In this document: piece by piece, positions 30,599 to 40,108 of the stretch
Numbering within the stretch: the first letter of the stretch is position 1
Layout: each line of letters begins with the position of its first letter
Origin: Bacteroidota bacterium
Lineage (GTDB): Bacteria; Bacteroidota; Rhodothermia; JANXDC01
Assembly (NCBI GenBank): GCA_025059945.1
Contig: JANXDC010000012.1
Span: 62,001-126,000 of the forward strand
Direction: 5' to 3'
Length of the DNA stretch: 64,000 bases
Translations under genes and position numbers: made by a program
Notes under the pieces: generated by a model
Databases searched by the model: none
The model's input: the letters and a program-made list of their open reading frames with translations, nothing else
Told to the model about the DNA's origin: nothing

Positions 30599-31194
30599 GT
30601 GCGCGTCGGCCCTCTGCAATATAAGGCCCCATTATGTGGACATAGCGGCCAACCTAGAGTGTGTCGACGAGCTGCTGCGCGAATACGAACATTTTGACCC
30701 GCTCGTGCTGTCGGAGCTTTTCTCGCCTCTGGATATTGCTTCAGCAGCCGTAAAGAGGCCGAACCCCTTCTAGAGGGCCCCATTAGCCGGGCTGTGCTCA
30801 CATGGGCGTGGCGCCCAGGGGCTTGTGGCGGTGGCGGGAATAGCCGAACGCGCAAGTGGACGGCTCTACAACAGCGCCCTTATCGCGGGTCCCCGGAGAC
30901 CTTACACCAAGCGAGGGGCCTCTACAGGTTTACGACCTGGGATGCTTCCGACTGGAGGTGATGATCCGCTACGAGAGCCAATCGATGGGGGGCCGAATCC
31001 GATGGCCACGAGATGCTTCGGTTTACGGGAAAAGTCAGCTCGTAAACCCTTCTGGCAACCTGTTGCTGGCGGTAGGTCGCCGCGATACGGGTCTGTTTAG
31101 AACGGGGATTGATCCCATGCTGGCCCGGGATAAGCGGATCACCGCACTAAACGACCCTTGGGCCAATCGCCGACCGGACCTGTATGAGCTATAG
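30599..31194 (+). pseudogene. decayed carbon-nitrogen hydrolase (nitrilase-family) gene
   Basis: No intact frame covers this stretch, but fragments in shifting frames line up in order with a nitrilase/amidase. From a GTG at 30599 come RVGPLQYKAPLC; after a frameshift near 30636 DIAANLECVDELLREYEHFD then LVLSELFSPLD, the usual VVxPELF strand; next frame AEPLLEGPISRAVLTWA; next VAVAGIAERASGRLYNSALIAGP; next PLQVYDLGCFRLEVMIRYE; then KSQLVNPSGNLLLAV and ARDKRITALNDPWANRRPDLY, the family's C-terminal signature. At least four frame changes are needed. The nucleophile Cys expected in VMICYD reads Arg, and the roughly 80 residues between it and KSQLVNPSG are mostly deleted. It starts 6 nt after pta and ends 11 nt before purC. 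Confidence 0.8.
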
Positions 31195-31204
31195 GAGCAG
31201 GACC

Positions 31205-32170
31205 CTAGGCGAGCCCCTGGTTCCGGAGCCAGTCGCAGACGCGCCGGTAGATGCGATCTAAGGGGGCCTCGTCATAGGCGGGCATGAAGCGCTGAGCCGT
31301 GAGGAGCTCGTAGAGTTCCACGTAGCGCCGCGCCAGCTCTAGCCGCAGGCTTTCAGGAAGCGGAGGGGGAGCTTGATCCGGATCACCCCGAAAGCCCTGC
31401 TCTAGGAGGTATTCACGCAAAAACTCCTTGGAAAGCTGTCGAGGGGGGCGGCCGCGGCGCAGCGCGGTTTCGTAGTCCTCGATGAAGAAGTAGCGTGAGG
31501 AGTCCGGCGTGTGAAGCTCATCGATCAGCAGCAGCCGACCGTGCCAATCCCCGAATTCGTACTTGGTATCCGCTAGGATAAGCCCTCGCGCGGCGGCCAA
31601 GGCGGCCCCATGTCGGTACAGGGCGAGCGCTATGGCCTCCATCTGCTCGTATACGTGGGCCGGCACAAGCCCTCGCTCGATGAGCTGTCGGGGGCTCATG
31701 TCCTGATCATGGCCCGTTATGGCTTTCGTGGTGGGTGTCACAATGGGCTCCGGCAGCGCCTCATAAGCATGCAAGCCCTCCGGCAAGCGCACGCCGCACA
31801 GCTCCCGGATCCCGCTAGCGTAGATGCGCCAGGCATGCCCAGCAAGATAGCCGCGCACGATGATCTCGACCGGATAGGGGCGGGTCCGGCGTGCGATGAG
31901 CACGTTAGGATCTGGCATGGCCACCAGGTGATTGGGGGCGATATGGCGGCTGGCCTCTAAAAAATAGGCCGTAAGCCCCGTAAGCACCTGGCCTTTTAAG
32001 GGTATGGGCTCCGGAAAGACGTAATCGAAAGCGGAGACGCGATCCGTGGTGACCAGAATAAGCCAGTCGTCCAGGGCATATGTGTCGCGCACCTTGCCCT
32101 GACGCCGTTCCCCCCAGGGAAAATGCGTCTGAAGAACGGTAGTCCGTAGCGCGCGTTCCCAGTCGATCAT
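31205..32170 (-). CDS. purC: phosphoribosylaminoimidazole-succinocarboxamide (SAICAR) synthase
   Basis: Adds aspartate to CAIR with ATP, step 8 of purine synthesis. 321 aa of the longer (yeast-like) form. Motifs: RQGKVRDTYALDDWLILVTTDRVSAFDYVF, PVEIIVRGYLAGHAW, TPTTKAITGHDQDMS, LILADTKYEFGDWHGRLLLIDELHTPDSSRYF and QLSKEFLREYL. The ATG at 32170 is used; a TTG at 32179 is in frame. It runs toward the nitrilase pseudogene and diverges from the ABC ATPase at 32288. purD is 21 kb away, so purine genes are scattered here. Confidence 0.96.
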   Translation of the reverse strand: MIDWERALRTTVLQTHFPWGERRQGKVRDTYALDDWLILVTTDRVSAFDYVFPEPIPLKGQVLTGLTAYFLEASRHIAPNHLVAMPDPNVLIARRTRPYPVEIIVRGYLAGHAWRIYASGIRELCGVRLPEGLHAYEALPEPIVTPTTKAITGHDQDMSPRQLIERGLVPAHVYEQMEAIALALYRHGAALAAARGLILADTKYEFGDWHGRLLLIDELHTPDSSRYFFIEDYETALRRGRPPRQLSKEFLREYLLEQGFRGDPDQAPPPLPESLRLELARRYVELYELLTAQRFMPAYDEAPLDRIYRRVCDWLRNQGLA

Positions 32171-32215
32171 CGTCCGCAAAGATTCGGCCCGGCCGGCTTT
32201 CGGATCAAACCCGAA

Positions 32216-32244
32216 TTGGCTCCTGCTTTAAAAAAGTGTAACTT
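32216..32244 (+). promoter_or_regulatory. candidate promoter of the MalK-type ATPase gene
   Basis: TTGGCT (32216-32221) and TAACTT (32239-32244) with a 17-bp spacer in the purC/ATPase divergent region. A start near 32251 puts the GAGGAGG site (32271-32277) and the ATG at 32288 in the leader and excludes the in-frame TTG at 32216. Confidence 0.5.
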
Positions 32245-32287
32245 CCCCGTTGACCGTCCGGGTTTGCGCAGAGGAGGCAACCTGCAC

Positions 32288-33400
32288 ATGGCGCATCTGG
32301 TGCTAGAGCGGGTCTCCAAGGTTTACGCAAGCGGCCAAGTAGCCGTGCGCGAAGTAAGTTTCGAGGTCCAAGACCGGGAGTTTGTGGTGCTCGTCGGCCC
32401 CTCGGGATGCGGCAAAACGACCCTTTTGCGCATGATCGCCGGGCTAGAGGAGATCACATCGGGCAACTTGTACATCGACGGAGTCCGGGTCAACGACGTC
32501 CCTCCCAAAGCGCGCGATATCGCGATGGTCTTTCAGAGCTACGCCCTATATCCGCACATGAGCGTCTACGAGAACATGGCCTTCGGGCTGCGGTTGCGCC
32601 GCCTGCCCAAGGAGGAAATCGAGCGCCGGGTGCAGGCCGCGGCGGCCATGCTAGGCCTTGCTGAGCTGCTGCATCGCAAGCCACGTGAGCTCTCCGGAGG
32701 CCAGCGGCAGCGCGTGGCCTTGGGCCGGGCGATCGTGCGGCGACCGAAGGTGTTCCTGTTTGACGAGCCCCTTTCTAACCTGGACGCCCAAATGCGCGTG
32801 CAAACGCGCGCCGAGCTGCTGCGGCTACACCGGGAGCTAGAGGCCACGATCCTGTACGTGACGCATGATCAAGTGGAAGCCATGACGATGGGGGATCGGA
32901 TCGTGGTGCTGAACCGAGGCGAAATTCAGCAAATCGACACTCCTATGAGGCTATACCGGTATCCCGCCAACTTGTTCGTGGCCGGCTTCATCGGAAGCCC
33001 GCCCATGAATCTCTTTACCGGACGCCTGCGTAGGGAGCAAGGCTGGATTTTTGAGAGCGACGCAGGCCCGTTGCGGGTTCGGCTTCCGGAGGCCATGACC
33101 CTCTCCGACCCTCCAGAACGAGTCGTGCTCGGGGTACGGCCCGAACATTGGGGCCTCTCCGAAGAGGCCCGCTCCGAGGGCGCGTTAGCGGGACTGGTGG
33201 AGATGTGCGAGCTCACGGGGAGCGAGGCTCTGCTGTACGTGCGCACCGAAGCCGGCCGGATCACCCTAAGGACCACATCCGAGCGCGACGTAGAACCTGG
33301 CCAAATCGTGTGGCTTTGGCCCGATCCGGAGCATCTGCACCTGTTTGCAGCGGCTACAGGCAAGGCCTTGGGGCATGGCGGTCGACGCGAGGCCGCTTGA
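32288..33400 (+). CDS. sugar ABC transporter ATP-binding subunit, MalK/UgpC/MsmX type
   Basis: 370 aa. The ATPase domain has Walker [12 protein letters not shown] (about 37-47), Q-loop FQSYALYPHMSVYENMAFGL, signature [15 protein letters not shown], Walker B VFLFDEPLSNLD and H-loop TLYVTHD-like ILYVTHDQ. A C-terminal TOBE/MalK regulatory region (about 240-360; VLGVRPEHWG) follows, typical of carbohydrate importers. No permease or binding protein is adjacent, so it may be a shared MsmX-like ATPase serving several sugar importers encoded elsewhere. GAGGAGG lies 10 nt before the chosen ATG. The next gene ends 1 nt away on the opposite strand. Confidence 0.92.
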   Translation: MAHLVLERVSKVYASGQVAVREVSFEVQDREFVVLVGPSGCGKTTLLRMIAGLEEITSGNLYIDGVRVNDVPPKARDIAMVFQSYALYPHMSVYENMAFGLRLRRLPKEEIERRVQAAAAMLGLAELLHRKPRELSGGQRQRVALGRAIVRRPKVFLFDEPLSNLDAQMRVQTRAELLRLHRELEATILYVTHDQVEAMTMGDRIVVLNRGEIQQIDTPMRLYRYPANLFVAGFIGSPPMNLFTGRLRREQGWIFESDAGPLRVRLPEAMTLSDPPERVVLGVRPEHWGLSEEARSEGALAGLVEMCELTGSEALLYVRTEAGRITLRTTSERDVEPGQIVWLWPDPEHLHLFAAATGKALGHGGRREAA

Positions 33401-33401
33401 T

Positions 33402-34376
33402 CTAAAGGCGGCGTTGTACGAGATACACGCCCACAAGGACAACGAGGCCGCCCACCATCTGGTAGACGTGCAGAGGCTCCTGAAGCAAAATCACGCCCGC
33501 GGAGGCGGCGATAACGGGTACAAGATTACCGTATACAGCTGTTCGGGCGGCCCCGATGCGCCGAATCGAGTGCGCCCACAATACGTAGGAAAGCGCTATG
33601 GCTAACAGCCCGGAGTATAGCAGTCCCAACCAAGCCCATACGGACAACCGCTCCCACCGAGGCATGGGCTCCAACGCCACCAAAGACCACAGCAAAGGCA
33701 GAGCCGGCGCCATACTCCAGAGCGTGACCTCCAAGGGGCCTATGCGCCTCACCAGAGGCCGAGAGAGCACCGTGTAGGCGGCCCAACAGCAAGAGGCGCC
33801 CACGATCAGCAGGTTGCCCCAGAGCGCATCCGCACCCAGGGAGACCTGACGGCCGCCAAAGATCACTACGAGCACAACCCCGCTAAAGGCCAGCAGCATA
33901 CCCAAAAGGGATCGCAGCCGAAGCCGCTCCTGCCCGAAGAGGTGCGCCAGAAGGGCCGTCCACAAAGGGGTGCCGGATAACACGATAGCCGCGCTGCCCG
34001 CGGTAGAGCGGGCTAAGCCCACGATAAAGCACACCTGATAGAGGCCATGGCCAATGAGCCCCAAGCCGAAGAGCGGACCCAGAGCCCGTTCTCCGCTGGC
34101 CCTCAAGCCCTCTAGCGGCTTGGGCGCCCCCAGGACCCACCCTCCCCACAGGGCGCCGAAGGCGAGCGTAAAGCGCAGGGCGTTGAACCAGAAAGGGGGC
34201 ACCTCGCGCAAAGCGGTCTTTACGACGGTGAAGTTGAGCCCCCAGATCAGGACCACGAATCCCACCCCCATCCAGGCTGGGACGAGAGGGCTCGGTCTGG
34301 GGCGGCGCCTAAGCTCTTCAAGCGAGGCGAAAGGGGCGTCCGTCTTGGACTCAGTTTCCGCAGCAGAGTTCGTCAA
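33402..34376 (-). CDS. EamA/DMT-family transporter
   Basis: 324 aa with ten predicted membrane helices arranged as two EamA repeats (first from about residue 35, [22 protein letters not shown]; second from about 180, [24 protein letters not shown]). The signature [24 protein letters not shown] lies in the first repeat. Drug/metabolite transporters of this family mostly export amino acids or other small metabolites; the substrate here cannot be told. The start is probably the TTG at 34376 with AGGAG about 9 nt upstream; an ATG at 34271 would remove a 35-residue polar leader. Convergent with the MalK-type gene. Confidence 0.87.
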   Translation of the reverse strand: MTNSAAETESKTDAPFASLEELRRRPRPSPLVPAWMGVGFVVLIWGLNFTVVKTALREVPPFWFNALRFTLAFGALWGGWVLGAPKPLEGLRASGERALGPLFGLGLIGHGLYQVCFIVGLARSTAGSAAIVLSGTPLWTALLAHLFGQERLRLRSLLGMLLAFSGVVLVVIFGGRQVSLGADALWGNLLIVGASCCWAAYTVLSRPLVRRIGPLEVTLWSMAPALPLLWSLVALEPMPRWERLSVWAWLGLLYSGLLAIALSYVLWAHSIRRIGAARTAVYGNLVPVIAASAGVILLQEPLHVYQMVGGLVVLVGVYLVQRRL

Positions 34377-34451
34377 ATCCGACGCTCCTGTAAGGAGAAG
34401 CGGCCCGTAAGTTACGCCGCTAGGGGGGCTAATGGCCAGATCCCGGAGGCG

Positions 34452-34480
34452 TTGACTAAGGAAAGCCCCTGTCGTACTTT
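34452..34480 (+). promoter_or_regulatory. promoter of fbp
   Basis: TTGACT (34452-34457), 17-bp spacer, TACTTT (34475-34480): the second-best consensus match in the window. A start near 34487 gives a leader of about 46 nt to the fbp ATG and excludes the in-frame TTG at 34452. Confidence 0.6.
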
Positions 34481-34532
34481 TTGCGCACTTGCGGGGTGTT
34501 TTTCATGCATACGCTTGAGGAGGGCCTTCGGT

Positions 34533-35576
34533 ATGACCACATCGGCTCGCGCTGCCCTCGATGTAGGGGGGAAGGTCATCACCCTGGAACAGTTTATCAT
34601 CGAGCGACAGGCGGAGTTCCCCTATGCTACGGGCGAGCTATCCCGGCTTTTGCGGGACATCGGGCTAGCGGCCAAGATCATCAACCGGGAGGTCAACAAA
34701 GCGGGGCTGGTCGATATCCTGGGCATTACGGGCCAGCAAAACGTGCACGGCGAGATGGTGCGCAAGCTCGATGTTTTTGCCAACCAAGAGCTCATTCGCG
34801 CCCTCGCTCGGGGCGGAGAATGCTGCGTGCTCGCCTCCGAGGAGGAAGAAGACATCTTGGTGCTGCCCGAATCCCCTGGTAAATACATTGTGCTGCTGGA
34901 TCCGCTGGACGGCTCCTCGAACATCGACGCGAACGTCTCCATTGGGACGATTTTTTCCGTTTACCGTCGAACCGTCTCAGATGGAGACGGGGAGGCTCTG
35001 CGTCGGGATGTGCTGCAGCCCGGCTCTCGGCAGGTCGCGGCGGGCTACGTCGTGTACGGTTCGAGTACGATGCTCGTGTACACCACAGGACACGGGGTAA
35101 ACGGCTTTACGCTGGATCCCAGCATCGGGGAGTTTTTGCTTTCCCATCCCCATATTCAGATCCCCAAACGGGGCAAGATCTACAGCACCAATCAGGGCTA
35201 TTTTCGCTTCTGGGAAGCCGGCATGCGGCAGTACATCCAGTACCTACAGGAAGAGGATAAGGCCACAGGCAGGCCCTACTCGCTGCGCTACATCGGCACC
35301 CTGGTGGCGGATGTGCACCGGACTCTGCTATATGGCGGTATCTTTCTGTATCCGGCCTCCAGCAAGGACCCCAAAGGCAAGCTGCGCCTGATGTACGAGG
35401 CCAACCCCATGGCTTTCATCATCGAACAGGCGGGGGGTAGAGCGAGCGATGGCTTTCGGCGCATTCTGGATATCGAGCCCCGGTCCTTGCACGAGCGAAC
35501 CCCGCTCATCCTGGGCAGCGAGGAGGATGTGCGCGAGGCCGAGCAGTTTCTGCAGGGAGCCAGAGGTTTTCTATGA
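34533..35576 (+). CDS. fbp: fructose-1,6-bisphosphatase, class I
   Basis: Gluconeogenic enzyme hydrolysing fructose-1,6-bisphosphate to fructose-6-phosphate with Mg2+. 347 aa. Motifs include [37 protein letters not shown], the metal-binding [37 protein letters not shown] and [17 protein letters not shown]. The GAGGAGGG site at 34517-34524 fixes the start at 34533. Its last 6 nt overlap the tail of the cytochrome c gene on the opposite strand. All active-site motifs look intact. Confidence 0.96.
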   Translation: MTTSARAALDVGGKVITLEQFIIERQAEFPYATGELSRLLRDIGLAAKIINREVNKAGLVDILGITGQQNVHGEMVRKLDVFANQELIRALARGGECCVLASEEEEDILVLPESPGKYIVLLDPLDGSSNIDANVSIGTIFSVYRRTVSDGDGEALRRDVLQPGSRQVAAGYVVYGSSTMLVYTTGHGVNGFTLDPSIGEFLLSHPHIQIPKRGKIYSTNQGYFRFWEAGMRQYIQYLQEEDKATGRPYSLRYIGTLVADVHRTLLYGGIFLYPASSKDPKGKLRLMYEANPMAFIIEQAGGRASDGFRRILDIEPRSLHERTPLILGSEEDVREAEQFLQGARGFL

Positions 35577-35885
35577 GCCCGCTAGATGACGCAGGTAAGC
35601 TACGAGTTGCTCCAGTTCGGCCTCGCTCAGAAAGTCGTAAGTGGGCATTACGGTGCCGGGCTTGAGTGCGCGCGCGTTGGCGATCCAGGCCTTTAGCTCC
35701 TCGTCCGTGCGCAGCGGAACGCGATCCGCAATCGGATACTGGCCCCGCAGGTCATTTCCGTGGCAGAACCAACAGCGGTTTTCATCCCACAGCCGGCGGC
35801 CGGCCTCTAGCATGGGATCGGAGGCTTGGGATCGACAGCCCAGTCCGAGCACGCAGATGAAGACAAAAGCGAAAGGACGGCGCAT
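35571..35885 (-). CDS. small membrane-anchored or lipoprotein c-type cytochrome
   Basis: 104 aa. A hydrophobic N-terminus ends in a Cys ([13 protein letters not shown]), probably a lipoprotein anchor though the lipobox is imperfect. One haem site CWFCH (about residues 38-42) and a downstream Met ligand in [26 protein letters not shown] match a class-I monohaem cytochrome c. It is likely an electron carrier at the periplasmic face. No oxidase genes are adjacent. It overlaps fbp convergently by 6 nt; the ATG at 35885 is preferred over a TTG at 35900. Confidence 0.87.
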   Translation of the reverse strand: MRRPFAFVFICVLGLGCRSQASDPMLEAGRRLWDENRCWFCHGNDLRGQYPIADRVPLRTDEELKAWIANARALKPGTVMPTYDFLSEAELEQLVAYLRHLAGS

Positions 35886-35921
35886 AATTGTGCGCTCCAA
35901 CTAACGGGATCCCAAGTTACG

Positions 35922-36887
35922 ATGTCTTGTCGTTCTGCTCTAATTCTCCACGGAGGCGCCTGGGATATTCCGGATGCAGAGGTGCCGGATCACCTGACCG
36001 GCATGGCTCAGGCCTTGGAGGTGGGTCGACGGGCCCTGCTCGAGGGGCGCTCGGCCCTGGAGGTCGTCGTGGCCGTCATTCGGGTCCTGGAGGAGCATCC
36101 GGCCTTTGATGCAGGGGTAGGGGCGGTTCTCAACCGGGCCGGACAGATCCAACTAGACGCTGGGCTCATGGATGGCCACACGCTGGAGTTTGGCGCTGTA
36201 GCCTGCGTGCAGCGCATTCGCTATCCGATCGAGGCGGCCTATCATATCTTGCGCCATGGCCGTGGGCAGTACAGCTTGCTCGTGGGCCCGTATGCAGAGG
36301 CCTACGCCGAGGCGCATGGGCTGGAGATGGTCTTGCCGGAGTTCTTTCTCACCGAGCGGGAACGGGAACGTTTTCTGCGGCTAGAGGCGGAGGTGCATTA
36401 TCACTCCAGCCGAGCCTTCCGAGGGGGCGGTCTGCCCATGGGCACGGTGGGCTGCGTGGCGCTGGATCAAGCGGGCAGGATCGCGGCCGGCACTTCAACG
36501 GGCGGAGCCCCCTACGTTATACCCGGACGCGTCGGAGACAGTCCGCTTCCAGGTTGCGGCTACTATGCCACCTCCCATGGTGGGGCCTCGGCTACGGGCT
36601 GGGGTGAAGCGATCGCGCGCTTGTTGCTTTCCGCGGAGGCCGTGCGGGCCCTCGAAGAGGGCTTGCCGGCCCAAGACGCCGCCGAACGGGCGCTCAGGCG
36701 CCTTGTCGAGCGCGTCCGGGATCCGGACGGATATCCGGCCGCGGCGGGTCTAATTGTGCTCGACGCCCAAGGGCGCTTCGGGGTGGCCCATAGCGCACCC
36801 CGTATGGCCTATGCACGCTGGTCATCAGATGGCGACTTTTGCATGACGGTTGCTGAATCGAAACTGGATGGGGGAATGCGAGCATGA
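35922..36887 (+). CDS. iaaA: isoaspartyl peptidase/L-asparaginase (Ntn-hydrolase)
   Basis: 321 aa of the plant-type asparaginase family: a precursor that cleaves itself before a Thr, which becomes the N-terminal nucleophile. The N-terminal [38 protein letters not shown] and [14 protein letters not shown] precede the cleavage site GTVGCVALD (Thr near residue 174); the small subunit has AAGTSTGG and [18 protein letters not shown]. It hydrolyses beta-aspartyl dipeptides or asparagine. No signal peptide, so cytoplasmic. Its stop overlaps the AtuA-like gene start as ATGA, beginning a five-gene run to 42857. Confidence 0.92.
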   Translation: MSCRSALILHGGAWDIPDAEVPDHLTGMAQALEVGRRALLEGRSALEVVVAVIRVLEEHPAFDAGVGAVLNRAGQIQLDAGLMDGHTLEFGAVACVQRIRYPIEAAYHILRHGRGQYSLLVGPYAEAYAEAHGLEMVLPEFFLTERERERFLRLEAEVHYHSSRAFRGGGLPMGTVGCVALDQAGRIAAGTSTGGAPYVIPGRVGDSPLPGCGYYATSHGGASATGWGEAIARLLLSAEAVRALEEGLPAQDAAERALRRLVERVRDPDGYPAAAGLIVLDAQGRFGVAHSAPRMAYARWSSDGDFCMTVAESKLDGGMRA

Positions 36888-38251
36888 AATCCTGCGTTCG
36901 TATCGCCTCCGGACAGGGGTTTTGGGGCGACTGGCCCCAGGCCCCGATCCATCAGGTGCGCCTCGGCCCCATCGATTACCTGGTCATGGACTATCTGGCC
37001 GAAGTCACGATGTCCATCCTGCAGAAGCAGAAGCTGCGCAACCCCGCGTTGGGATACGCTCATGATTTTCCGGAGTTGCTGGAGGAGATCCTGCCCGACC
37101 TTGTAGAGCGCGGCATCAAGGTCATCACCAACGCCGGTGGGGTGAACCCCTTGGCCTGCCGAGACCGGGTCCTGCAGATCGCGCACAAACGGGGTCTTGA
37201 GGTTTCCGTGGCCGTCGTACTGGGGGATGACATCCTGGACAGGCTAGATGAGCTCATCACCCAGGGTCATGAGCTGCGCAACCTGGACACTGGGGAGCCC
37301 TTGAGCGCCATTCGAGATCGCGTAGTGAGCGCAAACGTCTATTTTGGGGCGGCGCCCATCGTAGAGGCCCTGCAACAAGGGGCTCAGATCGTGATCACGG
37401 GCCGCACCACAGACACCGGCTTGACTTTGGCCCCGATGGTCTATGAATTCGGCTGGTCCTGGCAGGATTACGACCGGCTCGCCTCAGGGGTCGTGGCGGG
37501 CCACATCAACGAATGCGGGGCGCAGGCCACGGGAGGGAACTTCACGGATTGGCAGCGCGTACCCGACCTGGCCCACGTGGGCTTTCCGATCATCGAGGCA
37601 TATCCGGATGGTTCTTTTGTCGTGACCAAGCACGAAAACACCGGGGGGCTAGTCGATACCTTCACGGTGCGCGAGCAACTGCTGTACGAAATCGGCGATC
37701 CCCGGCAATACATAACCCCGGAGTGCGTGGCCGATTTTACCAGCATCCGGCTTGAGCAGGTCGGAGAAAACCGCGTGCGGGTGTGGGGGGTGCGCGGGGG
37801 GCCTCCGACGGAGTTCTACAAGGTCTCCATAGCCTACAGCGCCGGTTGGAAGGCCACAGGCACGCTTGTGTACGCTTGGCCCGAGGCCGTGGCCAAGGCC
37901 CAAGCGGCGGCCGCCATCTTGAAACGGCGCCTTGAGGATTTGGGGCTGCATGTTGAAGAGTTTCGCGCCGAGCTCATAGGCGTTAACGCCTGTCATGAGG
38001 GGATAGCCGCGCCCGTATACGATCCCAATGAGGTGGAACTGCGCCTGAGCGTGCGCTCGCACGACTACCGGGCCGTTGAGGAGTTCGGGCGCCAGATCGC
38101 CCCGCTCATCCTGACCGGTCCCTCGGCCGTGACGGGCTTCTCCGGAGGCCGGCCCAAACCCAGCGAGGTCATCGCCTACTGGCCAGCCTTGCTGCCTAAG
38201 TCCGTTGTGCAACCTCGCGTTGTGCTGGAGCGCTCTCCTGTGTCCTCATGA
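36884..38251 (+). CDS. acyclic terpene utilization AtuA-like (DUF1446) protein
   Basis: 455 aa. Visible family features: [112 protein letters not shown] and [14 protein letters not shown]. AtuA is needed in Pseudomonas for growth on acyclic terpenes such as citronellol, but most family members have no known substrate, and no other atu gene (AtuC-F carboxylase) is here. It is translationally coupled to the isoaspartyl peptidase (ATGA 36884-36887) and overlaps the ABC exporter start by 4 nt. A role in acid or amide catabolism is a guess from context. Confidence 0.85.
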   Translation: MKSCVRIASGQGFWGDWPQAPIHQVRLGPIDYLVMDYLAEVTMSILQKQKLRNPALGYAHDFPELLEEILPDLVERGIKVITNAGGVNPLACRDRVLQIAHKRGLEVSVAVVLGDDILDRLDELITQGHELRNLDTGEPLSAIRDRVVSANVYFGAAPIVEALQQGAQIVITGRTTDTGLTLAPMVYEFGWSWQDYDRLASGVVAGHINECGAQATGGNFTDWQRVPDLAHVGFPIIEAYPDGSFVVTKHENTGGLVDTFTVREQLLYEIGDPRQYITPECVADFTSIRLEQVGENRVRVWGVRGGPPTEFYKVSIAYSAGWKATGTLVYAWPEAVAKAQAAAAILKRRLEDLGLHVEEFRAELIGVNACHEGIAAPVYDPNEVELRLSVRSHDYRAVEEFGRQIAPLILTGPSAVTGFSGGRPKPSEVIAYWPALLPKSVVQPRVVLERSPVSS

Positions 38252-40077
38252 AGCCCCTGCGCGCACTCAACCGGTACCTTCTGGCCTATTGGCGGCATTT
38301 CCTGCCGGGTCTGCTTTGCGTGCTCCTCTCGAGCCTCTTCGCCGTGCTGAGTCCGGTCCTGGTGCGTCAAGCCGTCGACACGCTTCCGGTGCTGGCCAGT
38401 TGGAGCGCCTGGGCCCATGAAACCCCCCTGGGGGAGGCCTTGCGATCGATAAGCTGGGCTCTGCTGCTGGGATACGGGCTTGCCTTGGTGGGGTTTACCG
38501 CGCTTTCCGGGTTGTTCTTGTTTCTGACGCGCCAGACGATCATCGTAGCTTCGCGGCACATCGAATACGACCTGCGCAACGCGCTCTTCGCCCACCTGGA
38601 GCGCCTGGGGGCTCGTTTTTTCAACCAACACCCAACGGGCGATCTCATGACGCGGGCCATGAGCGACATCGAACGGGTGCGCCTGTACGTGGGACCGGCC
38701 CTTATGTACACGGCCCGATCGGGCACGCTGGCCCTTTTCGCCCTGCTCATGATGATCCTCACAAGCCCCACGCTTACGTTGTACACGTTGTTGCCCCTTC
38801 CGGCCTTGTCCGCGGCGATTTATTGGGCCGCCCGCCTGCTGCATGAGCGATCCGAACACCTGCAGGCCCAGTACGCTCGGCTGACAAGCCGAGCGCAGGA
38901 AGCTTTCTCGGGCATCCGGGTTCTGCAGGCCTTCGCCCAGGAGCGCTTCGAGCAAGAAGCCTTCGCTCAAGAGTCGAGGGCCTACCAGAGACGGGCCCTA
39001 GAGCTGGCTCGCGTGGAATCGCTCTTTAGTCCCGCTATCATGTTCCTTACGGGGCTTTCGGCGCTTCTGGTGCTTTGGATCGGCGGGCGTTTCGTGATAG
39101 AGGGCCGGCTCACGATCGGCAACATCGCGGAGTATCTGATTTATCTTGCCCTGCTCACCTGGCCTGTGACGTCTGTAGGCTGGATCCTGAACATGATCCA
39201 ACGCGCCTCGGCCTCCCAAGAGCGCCTGCTGGAGGTCCTGCGCACCGAGCCGGAGGTGCAAGATCGGCCATCGCAGCAGACTAGGCGACTGGGGCGGCTT
39301 CAAGGCCACTTGATTGTGGAGGACGTCTGGTTTCGCTACGCCGAGGATCGGCCTTGGGCCCTGGCGGGGCTAAGCCTCGAGATCCACCCCGGACAGTGGG
39401 TGGCCATAGTAGGCCCGACGGGCGCCGGCAAAAGCACCCTTTTGCGGCTGCTGTGCCGGCAGTACGCCCCCGATCGGGGTCGGATTTATCTAGACGGCCA
39501 GCCCCTAGAGGAGATCCCCCTGGCCATCTTGCGCCGGGATCTGGCCGTCGTGCCCCAAGAGGCGTTTTTGTTTTCGGAGACGATCGCCTACAACATCGCC
39601 TTCGGTCGGCCCCAGTCAACGGAGGCCGAAATCGAGCACGCCGCCCGGCTGGCGGCCCTGGATCCGGAGGGCTTTCCGGAGGGACTGCAGACCTGGATCG
39701 GGGAGCGGGGGGTCACGCTATCCGGTGGGCAACGGCAGCGCCTGGCGATCGCCCGAGCTTTGCTTGTAGAGCCTCAGATCCTGCTTCTGGATGACGCCTT
39801 CGCCTCGATCGATTCGGCCACGGAGGCGACCATTCTAGAGGCCTTGCGACGCTGGCGCAAGAGCCGAACGCTTATTTTGATCAGCCATCGGATCTCAACC
39901 GTAAAGGACGCCGATAGGATCTTCTACCTAGAGCGGGGGCGTGTTTTGGAAGTCGGGGACCATGAAACTTTGCTGGCTCAGAATGGAGCTTACGCGCGGC
40001 TCTTCCGGCGCCAACTTTTGGAGGCGGAGCTGGAGGCCACAGATCCCAACGGCAGAGGCCCGAAAGGGCCACACTAG
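38248..40077 (+). CDS. ABC exporter half, degenerate-NBD subunit of a heterodimer
   Basis: 609 aa: six membrane helices (about 15-310) fused to an ATPase domain (about 345-590). Walker A is [11 protein letters not shown] (about 389), signature [15 protein letters not shown], Walker [12 protein letters not shown] (about 511-521) and H-loop ISHRIS. After Walker B the catalytic Glu is Asp (DD instead of DE), the mark of the degenerate subunit in heterodimers such as TM287/288 or BmrCD. The partner is the gene at 41058, which keeps Glu but has LSAGQ. These pumps export drugs, lipids or peptides; the substrate is unknown. The ATG overlaps the AtuA-like stop by 4 nt. Confidence 0.9.
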   Translation: MKPLRALNRYLLAYWRHFLPGLLCVLLSSLFAVLSPVLVRQAVDTLPVLASWSAWAHETPLGEALRSISWALLLGYGLALVGFTALSGLFLFLTRQTIIVASRHIEYDLRNALFAHLERLGARFFNQHPTGDLMTRAMSDIERVRLYVGPALMYTARSGTLALFALLMMILTSPTLTLYTLLPLPALSAAIYWAARLLHERSEHLQAQYARLTSRAQEAFSGIRVLQAFAQERFEQEAFAQESRAYQRRALELARVESLFSPAIMFLTGLSALLVLWIGGRFVIEGRLTIGNIAEYLIYLALLTWPVTSVGWILNMIQRASASQERLLEVLRTEPEVQDRPSQQTRRLGRLQGHLIVEDVWFRYAEDRPWALAGLSLEIHPGQWVAIVGPTGAGKSTLLRLLCRQYAPDRGRIYLDGQPLEEIPLAILRRDLAVVPQEAFLFSETIAYNIAFGRPQSTEAEIEHAARLAALDPEGFPEGLQTWIGERGVTLSGGQRQRLAIARALLVEPQILLLDDAFASIDSATEATILEALRRWRKSRTLILISHRISTVKDADRIFYLERGRVLEVGDHETLLAQNGAYARLFRRQLLEAELEATDPNGRGPKGPH

Positions 40078-40108
40078 AGTGAACCTCGACTAAAGATACG
40101 CACGGAGT

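Noticed and set aside
30505-30855. 116-codon minus-strand frame across the pta-purC gap
   Set aside because: It has no recognisable domain, and the plus strand carries ordered nitrilase fragments that explain the region.
32288-33400. MalK-type ATPase as part of a local sugar import operon
   Set aside because: No permease or binding-protein gene is adjacent; the next gene is an unrelated EamA transporter on the other strand.
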